Positions 9,173 through 20,808 of a DNA stretch of 64,000 nt are shown here, in pieces (the stretch's first letter is position 1; each line of letters opens with the position of its first letter). The position numbers and the translations under genes were made by a program. A model generated the notes under the pieces. That model was not told the DNA's origin and searched no databases. It saw only the letters and a program-made list of their open reading frames with translations. The stretch is from Trametopsis cervina (Eukaryota > Basidiomycota > Agaricomycetes > Polyporales > Irpicaceae). The DNA lies in assembly GCA_022385755.1 (NCBI GenBank), contig MU278367.1:62001-126000 (forward strand), read 5' to 3'.

Positions 9173-11801
9173 ATGTCAGCGCGAACAAAACCATCATCGC
9201 TTGCTACCCGACGGCCGCAAGTTTACGTGGAAATCCCGCTCTCGCCACATCACTCTGTACTATCGCACTCTTCCAAACACGTTCGTTGGACATCTGCAGA
9301 CGTGAAGAAGAACGCGACTTTGACGCCTCTAACACCGCTAAGGACGAGCAGCCAGGCCAACATGTCAACGCTCAGCTCTTCATCATCAAGCAAGCGAAAG
9401 CTATCCGACGACGACAATACCAGCTCTGACGATGTATCAAAGAACTCAAATGCGAAGAAAGTGAAGCTTTCCACGTCTGCTCCACAGCCCACTAGCAAAG
9501 CCAATGTGTCAACCCAGCCGAAGGAGAAGAAAGACGTGAAAGAAACACAGATGACTGAAACAGCGGAATATCCGAATGGCTTCTTCTATTGTCACCAATG
9601 CTGCAGAAAACGGGATATGTCGTGTGCGTGCATGTTGTTGCCAGAATGTCACTGAGGGTCGTCTCTCATGCTGTGTCATAGACGCCATTCGTTGCACGTG
9701 GAAGCGTAAATCTAAGGGTAAAGTTGAACGATGCAAGCTCAGGTATTGCAAGGCCTGTTTGAAGAACCGTTACCAAGAGGACATGGATATGATCAAGTCT
9801 CGCGGCGTGACAGGCGTAACCGGGAAGCAGCGCGAGCAACATGTCCTAGCCGAAGGGTACTATTATCAGTCAGTATATGCTCATATCCTAGCCTAGGGTT
9901 CCTTTAATGATACATGAATATGATAGATGCCCGCGGTGCCGAGATGACTGCAATTGTAGATTCTGCAGAAAGGCGAAAGGGCTGGAGCCAACTGGGTAAG
10001 CGTGTGATTGCATACATCAACGCATTCCAGCTCAATGATCACCAGGAACTTCAACGCAGCGGCACGAAAGGCTGAAAAGACGGCGGCGGCAGCAGAGAAG
10101 GCAAAGGTGCGGCGTAACATCGATACTTACAGAGTTCACAAATGCTCAGTCCCGTCTCGTGAACAGAGTTCCTCTTTGTCCTCAGCATCAACAAAGTCTA
10201 AAGTAGACAAGTCCTCGAAGGTCTCGAAGTCGGGAGCTGCGAACGGCAAAGCGAGTTCATCGAAGTTAGCCAAGCCCAAGGTTAAACCTCCTAAACCCCT
10301 TCCCAAACCTATATGGACCCGTATTGCCACAGATCTCACATTGACCGACGCCGAGACCCGCATACACATCCGGGAATTCGTTGTCCGTTTCTCCTCTGTT
10401 CTTCAAATCAATCACAGCCAACTTGAAGAGTTGGAAGAAATCTCGGGTGATAACCTGGGAGAAACATCCCACTGGGACGACAGTCAGACAGGCGATGCAG
10501 AAATCATCTCATGGGTCACCGATTTATGTGCAAGGAGTGTTATCCAAGGTCTTCTGGAGGTTCTAGCCAGTGGCGCCCAGTCCGACGGCGATCATGAAAT
10601 GTCGAAGACTTTGAAGGAAGCCGCAAGAAACGTCAAATCCAGTGGTGCCAACCTTAGTCGTGCATGGAATGCTCTTGCGTCCATGCGGGATGCGCTTGGA
10701 CCGCGCGCTTCCCTGCGGTACTCCGACCCTCTACCTCCTCCCGCTTCCACCGTGATCCGGACAACTCGTCAAAATAAGGATTCAGACCTAGTGCACATTG
10801 CTAACTCAGCACAACTTGTACCAGTCATCGCCGACCTCATCGAGGCTGCTATCAGCTGCCCCGCCATTCGAGATGCCCTAGAGTCAGGGAGCATCGAAGA
10901 GAAGGAGTACGCAAAGCTCGCCAGGGAAGCCATCGTGGCGGAGAACAATCGATGGAAGGAGGCTAGAGATGCGAAAGATGGAAAGAAAGGCGACACGAAA
11001 GCGCTGCGTGAGAGACATCAACGCACCCTGGAGGACCTTGAATACGCTCACCGCCTTCTCTTGCTCCGTTGCATCCCGCGTCTATCGCCCCTCGGCCGAG
11101 ATGCTGATGGTAGAGTGTACTATGCGATGTCTCCCGGAGTGGGCGAGACCGATGCATCTCTCAGCTTGCTGAAAGGCAAAGACGCCCGGGTGAAGATTGG
11201 CAGGAAGAAAGGGGGATTCATGGAGGACGATAGGAGAGAGATGGAGCGGTGGTCGTGGTTTATCGCGGTATACGGACGGAAGCCAGAAGATGCAATCGTG
11301 GCGAAACGGGAGAATGAAGAAGACGAAGATGAGGATGTCGATTCTGCAGATGAGGATGATGAAGCATGCTGGTGGGGTTTCTGGCAGCCACAAGAGGTGA
11401 CCAAGATAGCCGAATGGCTAGCAATCAAGTCCGGACTTGGCGATGACGTGCGGACGGATGCATCAGAGGCCAGTGACGAGAAAGCCAACGGCTCCTCCAA
11501 GGGGAAGGGTGCCAAGGGCCGAACCTCTGTGGCAAGTTCAAGCTTGAGCAGCCTCAGTTCGTCTCACATTAGCTCGTTATCCGACATATCCGATATGTCT
11601 GACGTCTCTGACGACCAAGGACGCGCGCGGATCAACTTTGAACGTCCACTGGGCCACAAGCGCGAGTTACAACATCTCGTCCACGGCCTGAATGACTTCG
11701 CAGATATTTTGCAATGGCGTATCAGGCGAGCGGAAACGGACACATTAGAGAGCCAGAGGCCGCAGGCGGCTGCGATACCCGCGAGTAGGTTCTACAGCTG
11801 A
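9173..11801 (+). CDS. zf-4CXXC_R1 (CDCA7-type) zinc-finger protein with DDT/WHIM-like regions
   Basis: Exons 9173-9623, 9682-9868, 9927-9995 and 10046-11801 give 820 residues. The zinc domain (about 139-235) shows CHQC, IRCT, RCKLRYCKACLKNRY, CPRC and CNCRFCR, then GLEPTG, which is the CDCA7 / monoamine-oxidase-repressor R1 pattern. In animals and plants CDCA7 recruits the HELLS/LSH remodeller for DNA-methylation maintenance. Downstream, IWTRIATDLTLTDAETRIHIREFVVRF resembles a DDT-type helix, and LSPLGRDADGRVYYA followed by RWSWFIAVYGRK and CWWGFWQP resembles WHIM/WSD segments of ISWI partners. A Ser- and acid-rich tail follows. An alternative in-frame start lies at 9362; I prefer 9173 because residues 1-63 look coding (YVEIPLSPHHSVLS). 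It is probably a nuclear chromatin factor; the partner is inferred. Confidence 0.88.
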
Positions 11802-12162
11802 ATCGCTCCATTAGACGGACTTCCAGATTCATTACTCTACAACATGGCATATTTCAACTTACCTGCTGAGTGCTTGTAGTGATACGTAGAACTTACCACT
11901 GTAATCGTAATACAATCCTTTTTCGGACTTCCTTTCCGGATGACCCCCTGTGCAGAAAGAATGGAGCGGGACGCCACAATGGACGGTGTTACCTCTTTCG
12001 GAGTAGGCGAAGCGCTCAAAAGTCTCATTTTCAGCGTCCAGTTGTACCTCAGCCACAGCTATCGTCTTGTATTCAACTCCGTTATTCAGATCCATCTAAT
12101 TGTAAGAAAGATGATAATCTTTATGGATATACTCATAGAATATCTCAATTTGTGTCACAGAT
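11802..12162. other. Intergenic, promoter of TRM11
   Basis: This 361-base AT-rich spacer lies between the zinc-finger gene stop and the TRM11 ATG, on the same strand. No coding evidence is seen. Confidence 0.5.
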
Positions 12163-14062
12163 ATGCCACAATCATATCTATTCGTGTTTGCCCAAGTGCA
12201 TGAAGAGTTTCGAATACCCGAATTACTCTCGATTTCCGAACTGTACAATATCTCTATTTCTTTCCCGGGAGGAGATCCGAAATCCGTCGATGTCTCAAGG
12301 CCATTCGTCATTCTTGGGCTCGAAGAAGAAGATCACGCGCGAATCCTAGCTCGTAGATGTATCCTTATAAAGTCGGGATTGTCGTCAATCCAGCGTCCCC
12401 GATCTGACGTGGGCTCATCTAGATCTATTCATGAACTATACGCTAGCGCAAGTGACTATGCATTCCTCCATGAACAAAACAAGGGAAGTTACACCCTTTG
12501 GTCCAAGTATATACAAGACGCCTCCTTCAAATTCAAAGTTGAAGCGTACAACCACTCTATCCCTCAACGTCGACAGAAGGAGGTGGTCACTAGCTTCTCG
12601 TACATGGGGTGGCTTGGAAAGATAGATATGAAAACACCAGAAGTTACACTATGCTGTTTCGAGGAATGTGCGTAGTGGGAAGGTAGGAAGACTATGTCGC
12701 AATCACTCATTGAAGGCCGTCTACAGATCCGGACAAACGAGGAAGCCCTGCAAGTCTTCGGCATAGGCATGAGGGTGACGGGAAGTTTGTACAGGTATAC
12801 TTCGGCAGGCTGGTAAGTGCCCTTCTCCACTTCATCCATATGTCACTTGAACACTTGTCTCGCGTCAGATCGCAGAAGGCACTGCGCGGCAGCTGATAAA
12901 GACTTTCGATGTAAAAGCAAGGACGTACTACGGAAACACAAGCATGGAGGCTGAGATATCACTGTTGATGGCGAATCAGACCTTGGTACGTAGTTGCATG
13001 AGAATAAATCTATGATCATGCTTAACTCGCTCTCAAGGCCTCCCCAGGAAAGCTCATATATGACCCCTTTGTCGGCACAGGCAGTCTGGCATATGTTCGT
13101 TTGAATCATCGTAATCGAATAGAATTCCAACATTGATCAACGATCAGACAACAGCTCACTTTGGTGCATTTCTATATGGCTCAGATATTGATGGACGTCA
13201 GATGAGGGGCAAAGGTCAGTGCTGTTGTGATATCCTCTGCGTATATTTTACTATCTTACCCATTGCCATAGATAATACCCCGGGAATCGCGCGGGCTGCC
13301 TCGCAATATGGGGTTTCTCAGCGCATCCTTGATGTTTGCACTTTCGATCTAACCAAGAATCCATGGAGATGTGGTGATCTCTTCGATGCTATTATTACGG
13401 ACCCACCCTGTGAGTCTCTTAGCGTTTGAAATAATAATAATATCGACCAGGAATACAGATGGCGTGCGAGCTGGTGCCAAAAGGCTCGGTCGCAAGAACG
13501 AGTCATGGGTACCCTCAGAGAAATTCCTGGCGCACAGACTGTGAGTATGGCGCGGTGATGTATTCGGAACCGTTCTGAAAAGCACCGCAATATAGTGAAG
13601 ATAAGCCTTATGTTCCGCCGATGAAGCCATACGAGTTGTCTGCCTTAGCATCGGACCTCGTCCTGTATGCTCGGTATTCCTTGAAACCGGGAGGACGTCT
13701 CGTTTTCTTCCTACCCACCGTGAACGAGGAATATGAAGAAATAGATGTGGAAGCAATGATGTGCGAAGGCATGGAAGTCATCGCGAATTCTCTGCAGGAC
13801 TTCGGCTCATGGGGTCGTCGGGTAAGCTGCATCTGCGTCGATATGTACACCCCGAGATAACATTTGTCTTCAATATCAGCTCATCACTGTCCGCAAATCA
13901 ACATCTGGGGAATACATGTCGCCTCCTTTCGATTCCGCCTCGAAAGAACCCACGGCTGAGGGGAGCAGTAGCCATATTCCGGCACATAAGGACTTCAGGG
14001 AGAAGTACTTCAATGGTTTCAGACGTGATACGTCTGGTGGACCTGTCACAACCCAACAATAA
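12163..14062 (+). CDS. TRM11: tRNA (guanine(10)-N2)-methyltransferase catalytic subunit TRM11
   Basis: Nine exons: 12163-12667, 12727-12812, 12869-12985, 13038-13094, 13148-13214, 13272-13409, 13459-13540, 13596-13821 and 13880-14062 (486 residues). With Trm112 the enzyme makes m2G at position 10 of cytosolic tRNAs using S-adenosylmethionine. The N-terminal THUMP-type region opens with QSYLFVFAQVHEEFRIPELL. Then come YFGRL, YYGNTSMEAEIS, the SAM-binding YDPFVGTGSLAY, AHFGAFLYGSDIDGRQMRGK, the catalytic DPPYGVRAGAKRLG (split by an intron inside the tyrosine codon) and the C-terminal LVLYARYSLKPGGRLVFFLP. For exon 5 the first good acceptor was needed to restore TTAHFGAF. The length matches the family. 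It is convergent with the dioxygenase gene, 186 bases apart. Confidence 0.95.
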
Positions 14063-14248
14063 TCTGAATGAATCGGTATTAAACGATTACTGTACTCTAC
14101 GGGATAAATCTGTATCAGCAAAGCTATTGTCCATCAAAATAAGAAATAAAAAGTTGAAGTCCAGTGTTGAATGCAGTTTTCACCGTTCGTGATGAAAGGA
14201 AGAAGTCGGAGCAAATCTCGCAAGCAATTTGTCTGAAAAATGTTAGTC

Positions 14249-17200
14249 TCAGGATGGTGACCGGCTGTGCCCATTTCCGATGAAGCGAGCGGTGGCTGCA
14301 ATGCGGAAGTTCGTAGGCACGACTGTATGCCTTCATACCCTTATAAGTCATTGCCATGAGAAGATACTCTGAAACGTACTCATAATATGTTTGGATACCT
14401 TCTCCTTCCATGACGAGAACATCGCCCTGATCCAAGATCAATATGGGCGTCAATGAGTTTACTAAGGGGACTCACGTGGCGGAGAAAGAGCTGCAACACG
14501 TCTCGGGAGTTTCCTTCTCCCATCTCTGAGACTGCGTACTTGGCATGGAGCCTGAAATACATGTATGCAGACGCGCCTAACGAGAGGGACGCTACGACAG
14601 GCCCCAAACCCCTTTCGCTGTCGCTATGGAACTAAAGCAAGTGCCAGTATTAGCCCTGTTGATAGAGCAATCGTTTTCACACTAGTCTTACCGCCATCTT
14701 CTGCTTCTCCATGTAGGCAGCAGTCAAGACTTCGTTAAAGTTGGCTTTGCACTGTAATTTAGCTTGTTCCATGCGTAGCCTAATCAGATCCAGGGCGTGC
14801 ACTACAGCAGAAGGAGCTGTTTCCCATGGAACGGTATTATCCGTACCACCAACGTACTGCAGCGAGGCATCAGTGCAAGGGTTACCTCGAGTGTTACTAC
14901 GGTACCTGGTATGGTTCTCCGGCTGGAAGAAAATTATCAACATCCATTCTACGGCTGCTTTGATGTGGACTCACTATTCTGGGAGAAGTAATTGGTCAGA
15001 AGAGTGCCTCGACCTATAAGCTGTCAATAGGGGTACATCCGTAATTCTATATACCCACATTTATGCTGCGTGCATAGGTCAGCTATCGGATCAACTATGA
15101 ATTAAGATGACACACAGCTCGAAGCGGCCACCGTCGAAATTTGAGCTGACCAGAAGCAGCTTGCACTTGATATTCCTGTAAAGCCTGATCGGCACGCGAA
15201 CTGGCTATATGAGGTGCGAGTAATAAATGTATTCGCCCACTAGGACCAGAATTAGTTGGTTCCAATGCGGAGTCAAAACGGAGAACGTACCGGTTGTATG
15301 GTAGAATGAATGTTACATGCTGGGCATGGCTTTTTTCACATGCGAAAATCTCATACCTGGAGCAAATGATATTGCCTATCGCACATCAGCGGCCATACAT
15401 GTGGAAGAACTTCGAAGAACTGACTTCTGGATTCGATCTTGTGCCTATCAAAAGTCTTCGCATGAGTCTGAAAGCGAAATTGCATGGGAGACCAATGCTT
15501 TGCGGGAATGGAGTAGACGTTCTGGTCAAAAGTCAGCGACAGCAACTCCTAAAAACGATATGTACTAACCCCGCAAGTGCGGCACTCCCAATGCTCCCAC
15601 TTATATCTAGTGGTAATACTAAGCGACAAACCCGTGGTTTTGTTAGGCACGCTGCTGACCTGCTTGACAGCCGTCCACAGTTCGGGCAATGCCAACCCTT
15701 GCAAAAATGGTAACTTGTGGTAGCACCAGTAACATTCTCCGCTAAAACGGGTAGTGATGGGCGGATGTCTGCCGGGTTTTGCTCCGTAGGGGGTACAGGC
15801 TCTAGGAATGCTTTCATGTAGGTAAGCTGTTGGGGAGCTATTTGGCCTTCCGCCAAGGTCCAGAAACGAGAACATTCAGGCTTGAGGCACATCCAACCCT
15901 GAGAATATACCTGGGGAGATAATTGGTTGCAAGACGAACACATCCTAGAAGTGTCCCTAGGCAGGGTAATCGCTGTAGAAAGCAAATGAGCACAGAGTAG
16001 AGTAATGAGTAACGCGAGGGTGGCTTACCCGATGGGAGCGCAGCAGCTACTAAGCTGTTACCTAAAATATGATTATATTAGGAGAACGATGTTGCATATG
16101 CGCTTTGCATCTGAACGAACCTATCGTCGAGCCGTATTTAGTCCACCAAGGTTCACCTTGTCCCTGACACCACTGGAATGCGAATTTATATCTGACTATG
16201 TTCTTTCCAGAGCTTGCATCGGGTTGATATTCGGCTGTTAAGGTGAGTCAGAGTTGTCAGAGCGAGAATGATAGTCCACCCACCCCATGCATGTGCGATA
16301 TAATACCACCCTAGGACGGCGTATGCACAACCTTTCGCCACTAGGTCGAATGGAAAGAGAGCATATTTGTCGTCTATCAAGAGCGCGAGTGCTCGTTTTT
16401 GCTGGTATGTTCTCAATAATGCTCTCACGGACTTGTCTTCCTCTAGCTGATCGCTGGCACGGAGTGTCTCGAATTTTCCATTGGCTTTGTGAATACTTTC
16501 GGCCTTGCCTCCCCTGCGGAGCAAAGTAGTGAGCCGGATGATGGCGAGACTTGAGACAGTTACCCATCGAAAAACCATACCCGTGAGAGATAATAAGCTT
16601 TCCGTCGTTGTAGAATATATCACGGCTGAGTGAGATTCAGTATCCATTGCTCGAAGAGACAGACCGCAGCTTACTGAGCCGAGAATCCCCCTAAAAGGTA
16701 TCCTTTTACCAGATCCTTTTGGAAATACACGCCACCTTGGTAGCTGCGGAAGTTGTCAAATGACTCGCACACCTCTTGACGAGACTACACGTGCATGAGT
16801 ATATCAGCGACATAGACAAAACTGAACATACTTCTGCCCAAATAGGAGGATATGCGGGCAGTGGGACCTTGAGCGTAGCAGTAGCTGGCCCTGATGGAAT
16901 GCCGACCCCATCATCAATTCCCAGTGTTTCATCCTGCTGAAGTTTCTCATTCTGAACTTCCATAGGTGTACTAGCGCGAACCCCTGCACCCTCTATGTGA
17001 TCTTCCAAGCCATGGTGCGGAACGCGATGAGAAGTACCCTCATCATCGTGAGAATCTGGATAGACAAGTTGGACCCTAGGGTCGTCAACTCCCCATTCGT
17101 CAGCAACATCGGCAGTGGAATGGAGCGCATCGGCCGCGGTCTTCGCACTGTCTCGTATGACGGTATCGATATCACGTACGTCCATGCCCAGGGTGTCCTG

Positions 17201-18824
17201 TTGTACGGTCGGCACCTGGAGACGTCGAGGAGTAGTTGATTTCCGCTTCGGAAGGGGAACAGTCTTCCTTGCTGCTTTTGGCAAACAGTGCGTTATCTGC
17301 GTAGGTTCAGCTGCAACCACACCCCTGGGACGTTTCCGGCGGGACACCTTTGCACTCGGTTCGATCGGGTGCGCTCTGCCTGTTGGCTCTTGCCCAGGGG
17401 CGCTGGCCGCTGATTTCTGAGCCCTAGTCCTCATCGATATAGACACATGTTCTGTGTTCGTAGCATTGCTCGCAGCGTTCGACTGGTAAGGGACTTCCGC
17501 ACCTGCCCACTGGGCTTCAAGAAGTAGCCGATCAATATGTCCTCCACGTCCTGCATTCGATTTCGACTTCTTGACCGGCCTCTTGACAGTGTCATTGGGC
17601 GTCTTCGCTGGTTTTGCTGCCTTTTGGGCCCGTGGCCTGCGCGGAATAGAGGCTGGTGTGGCATGCGGACGCAAAGTCGCCCCATCCGGCATGGCAGGGA
17701 GGGAAGAATGAGGGGGTGCCAATAACACAGTTGTATCTTCCTGTAGTTGTTTATTGCCCTTGTGTCTCTTTTGGCGACCGTGTCCTAGCATGGGGGCATT
17801 CGTATGGTCAGCGGATGGTGTGATGGCCTGATGGTCAAACGCATCGGAAGCTGCAGAACGCGCATGGTACTGAGTCTCAGTCTGCATCATAGCGGAAAGG
17901 CGTTGTCTGTTTGCGGCATGGCGACGCGGGTTTGCACGTACCGGCGCACTGGCGGAAGGCAGTGGGGGATGTGAATCCGATGCATCCTCGCAGTCTGAGG
18001 GTAAAGGCGTGAGGGAGTCCGAGTCAATGTGTGCAGCCAGCAGCGGAGCGGAACCGGGACGGGGATCTTCAGAGGAGGAGTTATCCCTGACGGTTGGTTG
18101 AATGTTCTTAGCCTTCCTCTTCTTCCGGCGTTTACTCTGAACAGGAGCAGAGATGGAAGTCGCACCGGGAAACTCTGGACTGAGGGGCGGAGGGACCAGA
18201 GGCTGTGGTGGAAGAGGCATTACTACCTGTTCATGGGATACGGCGTCAGCACATTGGATATCATAGTCTTCGGCACCAGCGTCGAAGGTGCAAAGAGCTT
18301 TCTTGCGCCGTTTGGATCGGCGGTTCGTCTTTTTGGCTGGGGTCTGAGACGGCAGTGATGTGACTTTAGTCTTGGTCGGGGTGTGAGATGTTGGTGATAT
18401 AACTGTGGACATTCTACAGTGCGTTTCGGCCTTATTATCCCTGCAGAGCTTCACGAGCCGCGGTTCGACCATGTATGGTTCCTCTGTGCCAAGTAGCCAG
18501 AAGAATTCGGTGAACGCGTCGATATTGGATGAATTGAGGTCATAGTGGTCTCCAAGAACAGTTTGAAGCCACGCTACAGCGGCATCAAGCTAATGGCAAC
18601 GTCCTCGAGATCAGCTGAAGCGTGCAAACGCGTTCAATGCATAGTACTGAATCACTCACACCCCCTTCGGTTTCGCGCATAGCGTCTTCCAAGTTCTTAT
18701 GAAAGATAGACCGACCCTTTTTATGACGTTCATTTGCAAGACTACGCACAGTGAAGTGCGTTCTAAATGGCTCATCTTCAAGGAGAGATTTGTCGTCAAC
18801 GGTGCGCGGTATGCGGAGCACCAT
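14249..18824 (-). CDS. AlkB-like 2-oxoglutarate/Fe(II) dioxygenase with long disordered N-terminal region
   Basis: Nineteen exons from 18824: 18824-18660, 18589-16832, 16784-16675, 16625-16581, 16513-16284, 16234-16121, 16061-16029, 15972-15660, 15606-15570, 15521-15399, 15349-15291, 15239-15116, 15065-15059, 15013-14975, 14922-14906, 14856-14692, 14631-14476, 14426-14380 and 14330-14249; 1207 residues, phase intact throughout. Residues 56-640 are disordered, rich in Pro, Ala, Lys and Arg with basic KRRKK-type patches, so nuclear location is likely. A conserved agaric module follows (SRQEVCESF, KLIISHGGGKAES), then two Cys clusters (CSSC...MCLKPEC and HCPNCG...WECRTCG) that probably bind zinc. 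The C-terminal jelly roll has HSD (H1115, D1117), GPVVASLSLG, LRHGDVLVMEG, H1182 and RIAATAR (R1190, R1196), giving the Fe ligands and 2-oxoglutarate arginines of AlkB. The substrate is unknown: alkylated nucleic acid is possible, protein cannot be excluded. Confidence 0.9.
15059..15065 (-). other. Seven-nucleotide microexon of the dioxygenase gene
   Basis: The exon is flanked by a 50-base intron upstream and a 45-base intron downstream, both with GT...AG ends. It supplies the codons for H, K and the first base of C in the junction RWPLRA-HKC-RGTLLTNYF. Skipping it breaks the phase, and the total coding length is a multiple of three only with it. Confidence 0.75.
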
Positions 18825-19154
18825 TTGACTACCGAGTGAGCTCAGGTCACTGAGCTCCGCGAATAAATATGCAGAAACAGAAAAGTAACGCGTGTATCCC
18901 TGGTCGTACGGTCGCTGGGTATGAGGTTGAGAAGAGACAGCGAGGCACCACTATATTCACCGAGAGGTCCTCGTATAAGAATTCACACAGTCGCTAAGCA
19001 AGTAACTTCGAATCCCAGCGTCTGCTTGACCAGCCTAGCTTCATTCTACCTAATATGGCGCAACGCGACAGGACTACCAGATGCAGTTTGCATAGACAGA
19101 TTTAGTGTTAACGTCTAGTATCTAGGCAGTAGAATGAAGCAGTCTATCAGGGTA

Positions 19155-19826
19155 TTAGTGACCCAGGGCGTGCTGCAGTGCCTCGTAAACATCCGCTTCA
19201 ATTCGTGCCTCTAGCTTATCCCCCTCCGAACCATTTCCATTCGCAACCCTCAAAGCTTCCTGGAGATTTGATCGCACAGCCTGTGTGAGTGGACCAGAAG
19301 TGAGCTGATATTAAAGGGTGACTTGGCAAGCATATAGCTGACCTCAGGAGAGAATGCGTCCAGCGGTGCCGCCTCCACAACATTGACTGTCAGCTTGTTG
19401 TTCGGGTGGACCGTCGCAAATCCGCCGGAGACTATAGTAGCATTAGTTTCGTTGCGTGTACCCATGTCACGCCGAAACTTACTGAAGAACTTCTTCGAAG
19501 CGTTACCGGATTCAACGACCTCAACTACACCTGGACGAAGAGCTTCGATACTGGGAACATGGTTGGCCAAAATACCCATATCTCCTGTGGCAGCGGGCAA
19601 GTTGACCTGTACAACATCCGTAGAGGTGAAGATGGCCTGGCACGCGATTGCATGGGGATTAACGTCATATGCAGAGGCACTGTTGACAGCGTGGACGAAC
19701 CTGGTGAGGCAGAACGAGTGAGAGCTTTATCTTGTCTGAGACGGCTTCCGCATAGCCACGTCGTGCATTAACAAGTGTCCTGGGTAGCCTGCGACCCGCG
19801 GAAGAGACGAGACGAAGTGCAGACAT
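19155..19826 (-). CDS. ATP16: ATP synthase subunit delta, mitochondrial F1 central stalk
   Basis: Exons 19826-19701, 19636-19483, 19431-19343 and 19304-19155 encode 172 residues, the usual size. The delta subunit (equivalent to bacterial epsilon) sits in the rotor stalk of F1 and couples gamma to the c-ring. The N-terminus MSALRLVSSAGRRLPRTLVNARRGYA is a typical mitochondrial presequence with a likely cut near RGYAEA. The beta-sandwich shows LSLVLPHQAIFTS, VNLPAATGDMGILANHVPSI and LRPGVVEV, then ISGGFATVHPNNKLTVNVVEAAPLD. The C-terminal helical pair contains GPLTQAVRSNLQEAL and LEARIEADVYEALQHALGH. The third intron is only 38 bases. A TATATA-like run directly abuts the ATG, so transcription probably begins further upstream. 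Confidence 0.95.
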
Positions 19827-20713
19827 TATATAAAGAGGTGGAGGATGCTAGAGACAGCGGCGGAGGATACAGGTCGAAGGTGCACGCGGGAAACGCCGGG
19901 TGAAATTATAGACCACGTGACCATGAACGGCTTTATCCAGGCAGCAAGGCCACTTTCACTCTACTCTTTCTCTCTATTGCTACTTTCCCAGGTAGCCAGA
20001 CGAGTCAGCTGAACGCTTACTTGTCTAGGCTCTTGCAGGGCTAGAACATGGCCACGGACTTCTTCACGACCAACAACTGGTTCCCTGGTGTTTCGTGGAC
20101 TACGCCCACGCTTTCGTACAGTGACCATGGGAGCTAGACTTTTAGTGAGTTCCTTCGCCTTCCGGGATGTACCAACACCACCAGCATCATTGACATGTAT
20201 TCAGGCTATGATCGTCCAGTAGGCAACATATATCACCTGATGTCTTTTGTATACTCGCAATGCATGATATTTCTGAACGCGGTAGCGAAGAAGGCATTGT
20301 TACGTAGCTGGTTAAACATAGTGTCCGCAGCAACACGCTTCCTGAAGACCTCCTGATCACTTGGTGTGTGAGACAAACTCCTGATCTATGCAAGCTGATT
20401 TAACGTGTTCTCTCACTGAGACAGTCTTCCCTGTAATACGGCAAAGATCTGCAGCCGCAGGAAATGCATATCCGCTAATGAGTGATCCTATGTACTGACA
20501 CGTGCGTTTTGTCCAGAACGCTCCAACGTCGAGTTGGAGAAGCATAAATGCTGCGGCACCCGCGCCTTCCGCCCACGGAATGCCATACTGAATATGAAGA
20601 GTCCGCGTAACGTCAGGTGGGTTCGACGTTTTGCGGCTGGGAACTGCCCGCGCCGCAACGCCCGTGACAGAGTGCATTATTCTCCTCGGCTCTGAGGCTG
20701 AGCTCAACAGTGA
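19827..20713. other. Divergent intergenic region between ATP16 and the carboxylesterase
   Basis: Nearly 0.9 kb without a supportable gene. It holds the ATP16 promoter, with a CACGTG core at 19914-19919, and the distal promoter of the esterase. Open frames here, including a 149-codon minus-strand one, have no conserved motif and no splice partners. Confidence 0.5.
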
Positions 20714-20720
20714 TATATAA
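20714..20720 (+). promoter_or_regulatory. TATA box of the carboxylesterase gene
   Basis: TATATAA lies 88 bases upstream of the ATG at 20809, consistent with a regulated secreted-enzyme gene. Confidence 0.55.
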
Positions 20721-20808
20721 ACTGCCGCGCGATGGAGTACCCCGGTGGTAGCCACAGCATCCACATCACCTCTTCCTCTTAGATCCTCTCGACAACAACC
20801 TCGCAAAC

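Noticed and set aside
15351..15545. Apparent frameshift in the middle of the dioxygenase gene
   Set aside because: Resolved by a 49-base intron (15398-15350) ending at tatgag, which joins FFEVLPH to IFACEKSHAQ in phase; the gene is not broken.
16706..18472. 588-codon minus-strand frame as a stand-alone protein
   Set aside because: It is exon 2 of the dioxygenase gene: it ends in PPIWAE at a good donor and continues as SRQEVCESF in the next exon.
18990..19030. TTCGAATCCC resembling a tRNA T-loop
   Set aside because: The flanking five bases do not pair and no anticodon arm can be drawn.
20357..20806. 149-codon minus-strand open frame upstream of the carboxylesterase
   Set aside because: Lies across the esterase promoter and TATA box, has no recognisable domain and an odd amino-acid mix.
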